Shown: positions 26,329-34,463 of the stretch, in pieces
Layout of the letters: every line of letters starts with the position of its first letter
How positions within the stretch are numbered: position 1 is the first letter of the stretch
Assembly: GCA_028684435.1 (NCBI GenBank)
Contig: JAQUFX010000001.1
Span: 1-34,463, forward strand
Direction of reading: 5' to 3'
DNA length: 34,463 nt
Origin: Bacilli bacterium
GTDB lineage: Bacteria; Bacillota_I; Bacilli_A; RF39; UBA660
The notes under the pieces: generated by a model
The model's database searches: none
What the model was told of the DNA's origin: nothing
What the model saw: only the letters and a program-made list of their open reading frames with translations
Translations under genes and position numbers: made by a program

Positions 26329-27833
26329 ACATATATGGGGAATTTTTTCTGAAGTTTATGGAACCGTTTTTTGGAGGCATAATAAGCTTATTTGCTGAAT
26401 TAGGAAAGTCATTGTATAGAATATTTAATATCCTTACTTATATTGATATTATTAAAGAATATATAACTGAATTAAGTGGCATAGGAGTAGTAATGGTAGT
26501 CATAGCTACACTTTGTTTATTATTATTATTTGGTCTATTCTTCTTCTTTATTTATAAATTAATAACTAATTTTATAAAATATCGTCAAAGAATGAAACAT
26601 CAAGAATCATTAGTTGAAGAAATAGATAATTTAAATAATGAAGTTATAAAACTTAAAAGTGAAAATGAAAAATTTCTTAATATGACTGATCCTACTTCTG
26701 GTGAAATAGAATATGATGAAGATGGAAATGTAATTAATAAATTATCTGAAGGTGAAAGTAGATTTTTTAAATTATCTCAAGTAGATAATATGATGCAAAC
26801 TTACGAAGCAAAAATATATGCTGAAATAACATCATTAGAGAATTTATGTCAAGATTTTCTTTATTATTCAGCATCTAAATTAGGATTATATTATGATATT
26901 TCTTTAATAAGATTGTTTGTATCAGCATTTGCTTCTAATAAATTGATAATTTTGCAAGGTATATCTGGTACTGGTAAAACATCGCTAGCATATGCATGGG
27001 GTAACTTTATTAATAATAATACTATAATAGCACCTGTCCAACCATCTTGGCGAGATAGTTCAGAGTTATTTGGATATTTTAATGAATTTACGAAAAGATT
27101 TAATGAAACTGAAGTATTAACTAAAATGTATGAAGCTAAATATATAGATAATGTATACATAACATTGTTAGATGAAATGAATATATCACGTGTTGAATAT
27201 TATTTTGCTGAAATGCTTTCGATATTGGAACTTCCTTCATCTGATGAATGGGTTATTGATTTAGTGCCGAATACTTGGGATAATGATCCAAAGTTACTTG
27301 AAAATGGTCGTTTAAAAATACCTATTAATATGTGGTATATAGGAACAATAAATAATGATGATTCAACATTTATGATAACTGATAAAGTTTATGACCGTGC
27401 TATGCCAATAAATATAGATATAAAAATCCCTCCATTTGAAGCTCCTGATACTGAATCAATTAATTTATCTAGTAAAAACTTTATTGATTTATTAATTAAA
27501 TCAAGAGAAGAACATCCAGTTAGTGAAGAAACATTAAATAAAGTATCAGAAATGGATGATTATGTAATAAATCATTTCCGTATTGCATTTGGTAATCGTA
27601 TAGTTAAACAATTAAGAGATTTTATTCCTGCTTATGTTGCTTGTGGTGGCGACGAAATGATAGCAGTTGATTATATAATTGCTCATAAGATATTAAGAAA
27701 GTTTGACCAATTAAATTTATCATATATAAGAAATGAAATAGATGGATTTATTATCTTTTTAAATCAAACATTTGGACAAGATATAATGAAAGAATGTATT
27801 ATATACTTAGAAAGACTTAAGAAGACAATATAG
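26325..27833 (+). CDS. Membrane-anchored McrB/MoxR-like AAA+ ATPase
   Basis: TM 'VVMVVIATLCLLLLFGLFFFFIYKLI'; Walker A 'LQGISGTGKTSLAYAWG'; Walker B 'VYITLLDEMNISRVEYYFAEMLSILE'; sensor 'WYIGTINNDDSTFMITDKVYDRAMPINI'. Confidence 0.85.
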   Translation: MNIYGEFFLKFMEPFFGGIISLFAELGKSLYRIFNILTYIDIIKEYITELSGIGVVMVVIATLCLLLLFGLFFFFIYKLITNFIKYRQRMKHQESLVEEIDNLNNEVIKLKSENEKFLNMTDPTSGEIEYDEDGNVINKLSEGESRFFKLSQVDNMMQTYEAKIYAEITSLENLCQDFLYYSASKLGLYYDISLIRLFVSAFASNKLIILQGISGTGKTSLAYAWGNFINNNTIIAPVQPSWRDSSELFGYFNEFTKRFNETEVLTKMYEAKYIDNVYITLLDEMNISRVEYYFAEMLSILELPSSDEWVIDLVPNTWDNDPKLLENGRLKIPINMWYIGTINNDDSTFMITDKVYDRAMPINIDIKIPPFEAPDTESINLSSKNFIDLLIKSREEHPVSEETLNKVSEMDDYVINHFRIAFGNRIVKQLRDFIPAYVACGGDEMIAVDYIIAHKILRKFDQLNLSYIRNEIDGFIIFLNQTFGQDIMKECIIYLERLKKTI

Positions 27834-27848
27834 TAAAGGAGTAATATT

Positions 27849-28949
27849 ATGACTGAAAGATTTTTAGATTTAGTAAATAATGTACCAACTGATGATTTAG
27901 ATTTGTTTTCATCCAAAACAAAATCAACATTAACTGCTAAAAAATATGTTGAAAAAGTTTCAGTTGATTTTTCTTGGGTAGATGAAATTTATGAATCAAT
28001 TCCTTATATCGATAATATAATTCGTAATCCAAGAAGTTTTATTACTCAAGAAGAAGATATAATTAGAATTGAAAAAGTTAAAAAAGTTAGTGAAGAATCA
28101 GTAAAGCATTTAGCCCAGCATACTTCTTTAATTCAAAAAGTTGATCAAGATGGTACAGTAAAACCACTTAAATTATTAAATGTATTCAAAGAAGAAACAA
28201 TTGATTTATATGAAAATAGATTTATTTATTCATTAATAAAAAATTTAAATGTATTTATTCAAAGTCAGTTAATATATAAAGATGAAGAATCTTTTAATAA
28301 GGAAGTTAAAACAGTTAATTATGAAGCACAAACTAAATTTGAAAAAGAAGATATTACAATCAAAATTTTAATGAGGTCAGATAATTATGAAAACTTAACT
28401 GTATCTAGTGAAAAAGCTATTGATTTAAAAGAAAAATTAAATTATATCGCTGATATTATAGAAGATTTTATGAGTAGTAAATTTATGAAAACTATGAAAA
28501 ATGCTACTCCAGTAAGATCACCAATTAGAAAAACAAATATAATACTTAAAGATGTCAACTTTATTTATGCTTTAAAGTTATGGGAATTTTTAGAAGGTTA
28601 TCAAGTTGAAACACCTCTTAAAAAATATAAAGAAACAATTGATCTAGCTAGTAATAAACTTGATAATAATTATGCTTTAACTTATTATTTAAATTATTAT
28701 TTTTTAAATGATAGAGATAGAAATGAAAATGAAGAAACTAATAAACATGCCGGCTTAAAAAAAATAATATTTGATACTGCTAAAGATTTTGATAATGATG
28801 AAATTGAATTAAGAAAATTATTAAATAATGAGTTAGGATTAGCAGCAAAGTATAAACAAGATCAAATAAAAGGAATTAATTTAGCATTTAAAGATTTTAT
28901 TGATAATCATCATAAAAAGATGAATGAAGCATTATTTATCTTAAAATAA
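27849..28949 (+). CDS. DUF2357/McrC-N-like protein
   Basis: 'VFKEETIDLYENRFIYSLIKNLNVFI' resembles the 'DTyENRFvk..L' motif of DUF2357 proteins; no PD-(D/E)XK motif seen; pairs with McrB-like gene. Confidence 0.55.
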   Translation: MTERFLDLVNNVPTDDLDLFSSKTKSTLTAKKYVEKVSVDFSWVDEIYESIPYIDNIIRNPRSFITQEEDIIRIEKVKKVSEESVKHLAQHTSLIQKVDQDGTVKPLKLLNVFKEETIDLYENRFIYSLIKNLNVFIQSQLIYKDEESFNKEVKTVNYEAQTKFEKEDITIKILMRSDNYENLTVSSEKAIDLKEKLNYIADIIEDFMSSKFMKTMKNATPVRSPIRKTNIILKDVNFIYALKLWEFLEGYQVETPLKKYKETIDLASNKLDNNYALTYYLNYYFLNDRDRNENEETNKHAGLKKIIFDTAKDFDNDEIELRKLLNNELGLAAKYKQDQIKGINLAFKDFIDNHHKKMNEALFILK

Positions 28950-28975
28950 TTTTAAATTAATGGAAGGGAGAAAAA

Positions 28976-30265
28976 ATGGCTGATAAGAATAAAAAAGAAC
29001 CCAAAGCTAATCCGATATTGGGTCGAACTGGTCAATCTATTGATTTAGTTAAATTTAATATTAAAAATGAACAAGATCAGTTTACGGAAATAGAAAAAAT
29101 ATTAAAAGAAATATATCAAGATAATCTTAAAATTAGTAGAAAATATATTTTAAAATGTTTGAAATTAACATGGACTGTTAATGATAATTATATATTTCTC
29201 CCTTATAATTTAAAAGTTTCAAGAGAAAAATTCACTTTAAAATTTGATGTTCAACCGAAAAAAGGCATAAGTTTTGGTTGGATAATATTTGCTATTTGGT
29301 TATTTATATTTTCTATTATTGGTGCTACCTATGCTGGTTTTGCATATCTTAGTATTGCAAATTTAAATAAAGATATTGATGGAGATGGAATAGCAGATAT
29401 TAATATTGATATTAATAATGATAAATTAGCTGAAATTAATATTGATATAAATAATGATGATATACCAGATTTAAATATCGATTACAAAGGAAATCGGAGA
29501 GCGGTATTTAATATTGATACTGATGGTGATGAAAAAGCCAATTATAATTTAATAAATGATGCAACTGGTGGTAAATCATGCTCAATTAATTGTGATTTAA
29601 AAGGTGATGGATGGCCTGATATAAATTTAGATTTAGATGGTGATGGTATAATAGATACTGACATGGATACTGATAATGATAAAGTGCCAGATTTAAATTT
29701 AGATGTTAATGGTGATGGTCTTTGTGATATTATGTGTGATACAAATGGAGATGGAGTTTGTGATGTTAAGTGTATTAAAGCAGAAGAATTTAACAAAGAT
29801 ATAAAGACTGGAACATCTACCCAAACAGGATCAAGTAATATTGAAACTTCTACGCCATATTTATTAATAAATTATAATGACGGTATAACTGTAAATGTCA
29901 GAGGATTATTACCAGATGATCAACCTGAAACCTTTGGACTTCCGGTTTTAAAACCAGTTAAAGAATTTACTGTCGAAAATTTATCCGATTATCCCATATA
30001 TTATGGAGTAAGATGGAATGTATATACTAATACGTTTGTAACTAACAATTTAAAATATACAATTAAAGGTACAAATGGTGCTCCAAATCTAGAACCTACA
30101 ACAATGCCGTTAACGTCAAAATCTATATACGAAAGAGTATTAATTATGCCTAGAGTAAGTCAAAAATTCAAGGTTGAAATTAATCTACAAGGTACTGGAG
30201 TACCTCAAAATGATGATCAAGGAAAAGTATTTATAGGTCATATTGAAATTGATTTAAATAATTAA
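28976..30265 (+). CDS. Single-TM protein with extracellular Asp-rich 12-aa repeats and C-terminal beta-domain
   Basis: TM 'GWIIFAIWLFIFSIIGATYAGFAYL' then repeats NIDINNDDIPDL / NLDLDGDGIIDT / NLDVNGDGLCDI / MCDTNGDGVCDV. Confidence 0.8.
   Translation: MADKNKKEPKANPILGRTGQSIDLVKFNIKNEQDQFTEIEKILKEIYQDNLKISRKYILKCLKLTWTVNDNYIFLPYNLKVSREKFTLKFDVQPKKGISFGWIIFAIWLFIFSIIGATYAGFAYLSIANLNKDIDGDGIADINIDINNDKLAEINIDINNDDIPDLNIDYKGNRRAVFNIDTDGDEKANYNLINDATGGKSCSINCDLKGDGWPDINLDLDGDGIIDTDMDTDNDKVPDLNLDVNGDGLCDIMCDTNGDGVCDVKCIKAEEFNKDIKTGTSTQTGSSNIETSTPYLLINYNDGITVNVRGLLPDDQPETFGLPVLKPVKEFTVENLSDYPIYYGVRWNVYTNTFVTNNLKYTIKGTNGAPNLEPTTMPLTSKSIYERVLIMPRVSQKFKVEINLQGTGVPQNDDQGKVFIGHIEIDLNN
29368..29776 (+). 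repeat. About eleven degenerate 36-bp (12-aa) repeats encoding DxDxDGxxD Ca-binding-like units
   Basis: Translation shows recurring [N/D]-[I/L/M/C]-D-x-[N/D]-[N/G]-D-x-x-x-D-[I/L]. Confidence 0.8.
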
Positions 30266-30300
30266 ACACTATTAAATAAACTATTAAATAGTGTTTTTAT
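30264..30300 (+). terminator. Intrinsic terminator after repeat protein
   Basis: AAACACTATT / AATAGTGTTT followed by T-rich tract. Confidence 0.8.
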
Positions 30301-30362
30301 TTTACCATTAATCATTTTTTTCTAATATAACTTATGCTTGCATATAATTGATTGGTGATAAA

Positions 30363-32267
30363 ATGTTTTACTACAAAATTCAGAAAAGATTATATTTAAC
30401 TTTTGTAATATTATTATTAATTTTTTTAGCCATAATCTTAAGACTTTTTTATATTCAAGTATTTAAGACTAAAAGTTTAAATGAACTTGCTAGTAATTTA
30501 TGGAGTAGGAATTTACCTATTTTAGCTGATCGAGGCTTAATAACTGACCGAAATGGTATTATATTAGCTGAAAACATAACTACTACTAGTTTAGTAGTTA
30601 TTCCTAATCAAATTAAAAATAAAGAAAAAGTATCAGAAGATATTGCTAAAATATTAAATACTGATTATTTAAACATTTATAAATTTGTTAGTAAAAGAAG
30701 TTCAATAGAAAGAGTTCATCCCGTAGGTAGAGGACTCAGTTATGATGTAGCTGAGAAAATAAACAACTTAAATTATGATGGAGTATATTTGGTTAAAGAA
30801 TCAAAAAGATATTATCCTTATGAAACTATGCTATCTCATGTTTTAGGCTATGTAGGAATTGATAATCAAGGTTTATCAGGTATTGAACTAGAGTATGATA
30901 AATATTTAAAAGGAAATGATGGGGCAATCAAATATTTTTCAGATGGTAAAGGCAATCGACTGGACCTAAGCGAAGTTTATACTGAACCGGTAAAAGGTAA
31001 TAATTTAGCATTAACGATAGATGCTAAAATTCAAGAAATGGTTGAAAGAGAACTTGACAATGTAATGATTTCATTAAATCCTGATCAAGCTCTTGTCTTA
31101 ATAATGAATCCTAATACTTCAGAAGTTATTGCTATGAGTAGTAGACCTAATTTTGATAGTAATAATTATCAAGATTATGATATTGAAACTATAAATCGTA
31201 ACTTACCTATATGGGGAACATATGAACCAGGTTCTACTTTTAAAATAATAACATTAGCAGCTTCTTTAGAAGAAAAAACGATTAATTTATTTGAAGATCA
31301 TTTTTATGATAGTGGATCTGTCACAGTAGAAAGTGCCAGAATAAAATGTTGGAAATCGGGAGGTCATGGCTCTCAAACTTATTTAGAAGTAGTCCAAAAC
31401 TCATGTAATCCAGGCTTTGTATCTTTAGGCCAAAAACTTGGTACAAATCTTTTATATGATTATTTAATTAAATTTGGTTTTGGAACTAAAACTGGCATAG
31501 ATTTAAATGGTGAAAGTTCTGGTATTTTATTTAAACTTGATCAAATGGGTCCAATAGAAACGGCTACAACAGCTTTTGGTCAAGGAATAAGTGTAACTCC
31601 TTTGCAACAAGTAAGAGGTGTAAGCGCAGCTATTAATGGTGGAAAATTACATATTCCATATATTGTACGAAGTATAAGTGAACCAGAAACTAATGAAGTA
31701 ATAGTGCTTAATAAACCTAAATTAATTAAAAATGTTATTTCTGAAGAAACTTCTAAATTAGTCAGGTATGCTTTAGAAACAGTAGTAGCTCATGGAACGG
31801 GACGAAATTCTTATATTGAAAATTATCGAGTAGGTGGCAAAACTGGTACAGCTCAAAAAGTAAAAGATGGTGTTTATATGGTAGGTAATTATATATTATC
31901 ATTTATTGGTTTTTTTCCTGCCGATAAACCTGATTATATAATTTATGTAGCAGTAGATAATCCGAAAGGAATAACACAATATGGTGGAACAGTGTCAGCT
32001 CCCGTAGCTAAAAATATTATATTAAGTATTATAGACTATTTACATTATAAACCTATTAAAAATGAATTACAAAAAGAATATATGTGGCTTGATACGAAAT
32101 ATTTATATTTAGAAAATGTAGTCGGTAAAAATGTCAAAGAAATAAAAGAGCAATTAAAGAACTTTAAAATTGAATATAGTGGTAGTGGAACAAATATTAT
32201 TGAGCAAAATCCTAAGGGAGATACCTATGTTAAGGAAGGTAGTATTGTAAAGTTAATGCTTAATTAA
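30363..32267 (+). CDS. Class B penicillin-binding protein (PBP2/SpoVD-type) with C-terminal PASTA-like domain
   Basis: 'RGLITDRNGIILAEN', 'GSTFKI' (SxxK), 'SCNPGF' (SxN), 'GGKTGTAQK' (KTG); PASTA-like 'VVGKNVKEIKEQLKNFKIEY'. Confidence 0.93.
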   Translation: MFYYKIQKRLYLTFVILLLIFLAIILRLFYIQVFKTKSLNELASNLWSRNLPILADRGLITDRNGIILAENITTTSLVVIPNQIKNKEKVSEDIAKILNTDYLNIYKFVSKRSSIERVHPVGRGLSYDVAEKINNLNYDGVYLVKESKRYYPYETMLSHVLGYVGIDNQGLSGIELEYDKYLKGNDGAIKYFSDGKGNRLDLSEVYTEPVKGNNLALTIDAKIQEMVERELDNVMISLNPDQALVLIMNPNTSEVIAMSSRPNFDSNNYQDYDIETINRNLPIWGTYEPGSTFKIITLAASLEEKTINLFEDHFYDSGSVTVESARIKCWKSGGHGSQTYLEVVQNSCNPGFVSLGQKLGTNLLYDYLIKFGFGTKTGIDLNGESSGILFKLDQMGPIETATTAFGQGISVTPLQQVRGVSAAINGGKLHIPYIVRSISEPETNEVIVLNKPKLIKNVISEETSKLVRYALETVVAHGTGRNSYIENYRVGGKTGTAQKVKDGVYMVGNYILSFIGFFPADKPDYIIYVAVDNPKGITQYGGTVSAPVAKNIILSIIDYLHYKPIKNELQKEYMWLDTKYLYLENVVGKNVKEIKEQLKNFKIEYSGSGTNIIEQNPKGDTYVKEGSIVKLMLN

Positions 32268-32316
32268 TATTTACTTTATAGAAAAGAAGATAGTATAATG
32301 ATTATGAGGTGAAAAT

Positions 32317-33309
32317 ATGTTAATATTAGCTAAATCAATATTAGGTCTTATGTTAGGATTTGTTTTATCTTTAATAACAGCAGTAATATTAATACCCATA
32401 TTAAAAAAATTAAAAGCTGGTCAACCAGTAAGCAGGTTAATTAATAAAAGGCATTTAGAAAAAGATGGTACTCCTACTTTAGGGGGATTAATATTTATAA
32501 TTCCTACTATTGTTGTAATAGGCCTTTTATATTTAAGAGGAAGTATTGAAATTACGGCATCTTTAACTATTTTAATATTTGTTTTTCTTTCTTATGCATT
32601 TTTAGGTTTTATTGATGATTATAAAAAAATAAAATATAAGAACAATAATGGAATTTCAACGATTAATAAACTTATATTACAAACCATTATTGCCATTGTT
32701 TTTTATGTAATTTTTATTCAATATGGTGGAGATTCAGAATTAGTTATTTCATCTTTAGGTATAAATATTCCTTTAGGATGGTCATTTGGTCTTTTTATTT
32801 TATTAGTATTAGTTGGAACAACCAATGCTGTTAATATTACTGATGGTTTAGATGGTTTATGTGGAGGGCTTTCCGTAATGGCTTTTCTATCTTATGGAGT
32901 TATTGCATGGGGAACATCATGGCTTGCTGGATATCAAGAAATAGCTATATTCTCATTTGTTTTAATAGGAAGTATATTAGGCTTTTTAGTATTTAATACT
33001 CATCCAGCTAAAGTATTTATGGGTGATACAGGATCACTTGCTTTAGGTGGTGCATTAGCCACAATCGCAATATTAACAAGACATGAAGTATCTTTATTAG
33101 TAATTGGCGGAGTATTTGTGGTAGAAACTTTATCTAGTTTAATTCAAATAATAGCTATTAGAAGATATAATAAAAAAGTATTTAAAAAAGCACCCCTTCA
33201 TCATCATTTTGAAGAACTCGGATGGATTGAAACTGATATTGTCAAATTATTTTGGACTATAGGTTTATTACTTTCTATGTTAGGAATAATATATGGAGTA
33301 TGGATTTAA
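32317..33309 (+). CDS. mraY: Phospho-N-acetylmuramoyl-pentapeptide transferase
   Basis: 'GTPTLGGLIF', 'GFIDDYKKI', 'NAVNITDGLDGLCGG', 'FMGDTGSLALGG', 'PLHHHFEELGW'. Confidence 0.97.
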   Translation: MLILAKSILGLMLGFVLSLITAVILIPILKKLKAGQPVSRLINKRHLEKDGTPTLGGLIFIIPTIVVIGLLYLRGSIEITASLTILIFVFLSYAFLGFIDDYKKIKYKNNNGISTINKLILQTIIAIVFYVIFIQYGGDSELVISSLGINIPLGWSFGLFILLVLVGTTNAVNITDGLDGLCGGLSVMAFLSYGVIAWGTSWLAGYQEIAIFSFVLIGSILGFLVFNTHPAKVFMGDTGSLALGGALATIAILTRHEVSLLVIGGVFVVETLSSLIQIIAIRRYNKKVFKKAPLHHHFEELGWIETDIVKLFWTIGLLLSMLGIIYGVWI

Positions 33310-33338
33310 TAAATAAACAATTAATGGGGGGTTAAAAA

Positions 33339-34421
33339 ATGGTAAAGAATATAGGTATTATAATACCTACGATAATATTAACTTTATTTGGTTTATTAAT
33401 GGTGTATTCATCTAGTAATATTTGGAGTGAGTATAAATTTAATGATTCTTTTCATTATTTAAGACATCAAAGTATCTTTGTTGTTATTGGTTTTGTAATA
33501 ATGTATATTTTATCTAAAATAGATTATAAAATGTATTATAAAAAAGCAAATTGGATTTTATTAATTTGCTTTTTATTATTAGGGCTTGTCCTTATACCAG
33601 GTATTGGTATAATTAGAAATGGGTCAAGAAGTTGGTTTGGAATAGGTGCTTTTGGGATTCAACCTAGTGAGTTTGCTAAAATATGTTTAATTATCTTTAT
33701 GGCTAAGTATTTAAGTAATAATGTTAAAGATATGAGTGATTTTAAAAAAGGGGCATTACCGATATTAATAGTGATATTTATATTTTTTGGTCTTATTATG
33801 TTAGAACCTGACTTTGGAACTGGTATGGTTATAGTAATAAGTCTAATTGGAATGTTGTTTGTATCAAATATTAAACTGAACTTTTTTGCTTATACAGGTG
33901 TTGCTGGTTTAATTGGTATGGTAGGCTTAATTATAGCAGCTCCATATCGAGTAGCAAGAATAGTATCTTATTTAAATCCTTGGAGTGATCCTTTAGGATC
34001 AGGATTTCAAATTATTCAAAGTTTATATGCAATTGGACCAGGTGGTTTATTTGGCTTAGGACTAGGTAATTCAATTCAAAAACATTTTTATTTACCTGAA
34101 CCTCAAACTGATTTTATTTTTGCTATCATTAGCGAAGAATTTGGTTTTTTAGGGATTATAATCTTAGCTGGTTTATATTTATATTTATTTTATAAAGTAT
34201 TAAAAATAAGTGCTAATATAAATGATTTATTTGGTAAATATTTATCTTTTGGACTTATTTTTGGTATAATTTTTCAAACAGTATTAAATATAAGCGTCGT
34301 AATTGGATTACTTCCCGTAACGGGGGTAACTCTACCATTCTTTAGTTATGGAGGATCTTCTTTATTAGTGTCATTAGCAAGTATTGGAATTATTTTAAAT
34401 ATTGGGAAAAATGTAAAATAA
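33339..34421 (+). CDS. ftsW: FtsW/SpoVE SEDS glycosyltransferase
   Basis: 'GSRSWFGIGAFGIQPSEFAKI', 'LEPDFGTGMVIV', 'GLGNSIQKHFYLPEPQTDFIFAIISEEFGFLG', 'PVTGVTLPFFSYGGSSLL'. Confidence 0.93.
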   Translation: MVKNIGIIIPTIILTLFGLLMVYSSSNIWSEYKFNDSFHYLRHQSIFVVIGFVIMYILSKIDYKMYYKKANWILLICFLLLGLVLIPGIGIIRNGSRSWFGIGAFGIQPSEFAKICLIIFMAKYLSNNVKDMSDFKKGALPILIVIFIFFGLIMLEPDFGTGMVIVISLIGMLFVSNIKLNFFAYTGVAGLIGMVGLIIAAPYRVARIVSYLNPWSDPLGSGFQIIQSLYAIGPGGLFGLGLGNSIQKHFYLPEPQTDFIFAIISEEFGFLGIIILAGLYLYLFYKVLKISANINDLFGKYLSFGLIFGIIFQTVLNISVVIGLLPVTGVTLPFFSYGGSSLLVSLASIGIILNIGKNVK

Positions 34422-34463
34422 ATAATATCTTAATTATTTATTTTATAATATAATAATAATAAT

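Noticed and set aside
26325-28949. Standard McrBC restriction system
   Set aside because: The ATPase has a TM anchor, the McrC-like partner shows no PD-(D/E)XK motif, and the locus includes an envelope repeat protein.
26891-29796. Minus-strand ORFs at 26891-27160 and 29542-29796
   Set aside because: Antisense shadows of the ATPase and of the Asp-repeat region (Ser/Pro-rich reverse reading).
16657-30300. Prophage or transposon-borne island
   Set aside because: No integrase, transposase, phage structural genes, inverted repeats or att-like duplications were visible.
1-34463. CRISPR array or tRNA/rRNA genes
   Set aside because: No regularly spaced direct repeats and no tRNA cloverleaf or rRNA signatures noticed by eye.

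Overview
The window is a low-GC, spore-forming Firmicutes-type chromosome segment. The core genes are: ytxG/ytxH-like; a T-box leader with dut-tyrS; a CotY/CotZ-like coat gene; murT-gatD; ftsA-ftsZ; spoIIGA-sigE-sigG; ylmC-lspA-rluD; a rhomboid protease; two SEDS proteins; a SpoVD/PBP2-like transpeptidase; and mraY-ftsW. Between the sigG region and spoVD/mraY/ftsW lies about 14 kb of accessory-looking DNA. It holds (i) a Tad/type IVc-like secretion locus headed by a 242-aa membrane protein and a 1055-aa Cys-rich secreted protein, with no recognisable pilin or prepilin peptidase; (ii) an apparently orphan structured RNA with its own -35/-10, a GNRA hairpin and a possible pseudoknot; and (iii) a four-gene cassette with a membrane-anchored McrB-like AAA+ ATPase, a DUF2357/McrC-N-like protein, an unknown 375-aa protein and a membrane protein with 12-aa Ca-binding-like repeats. 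Other points for follow-up: a GatD homologue that appears to lack both catalytic Cys and His; a membrane-anchored EIIB-like protein without the phospho-Cys; a T-box that looks translational rather than transcriptional; a terminator-like hairpin covering the sigG Shine-Dalgarno; and two AC-N16-CATANNNTA (SigK-type) promoters in front of coat-like genes. All family calls come from reading motifs by eye; no searches or folding programs were run.
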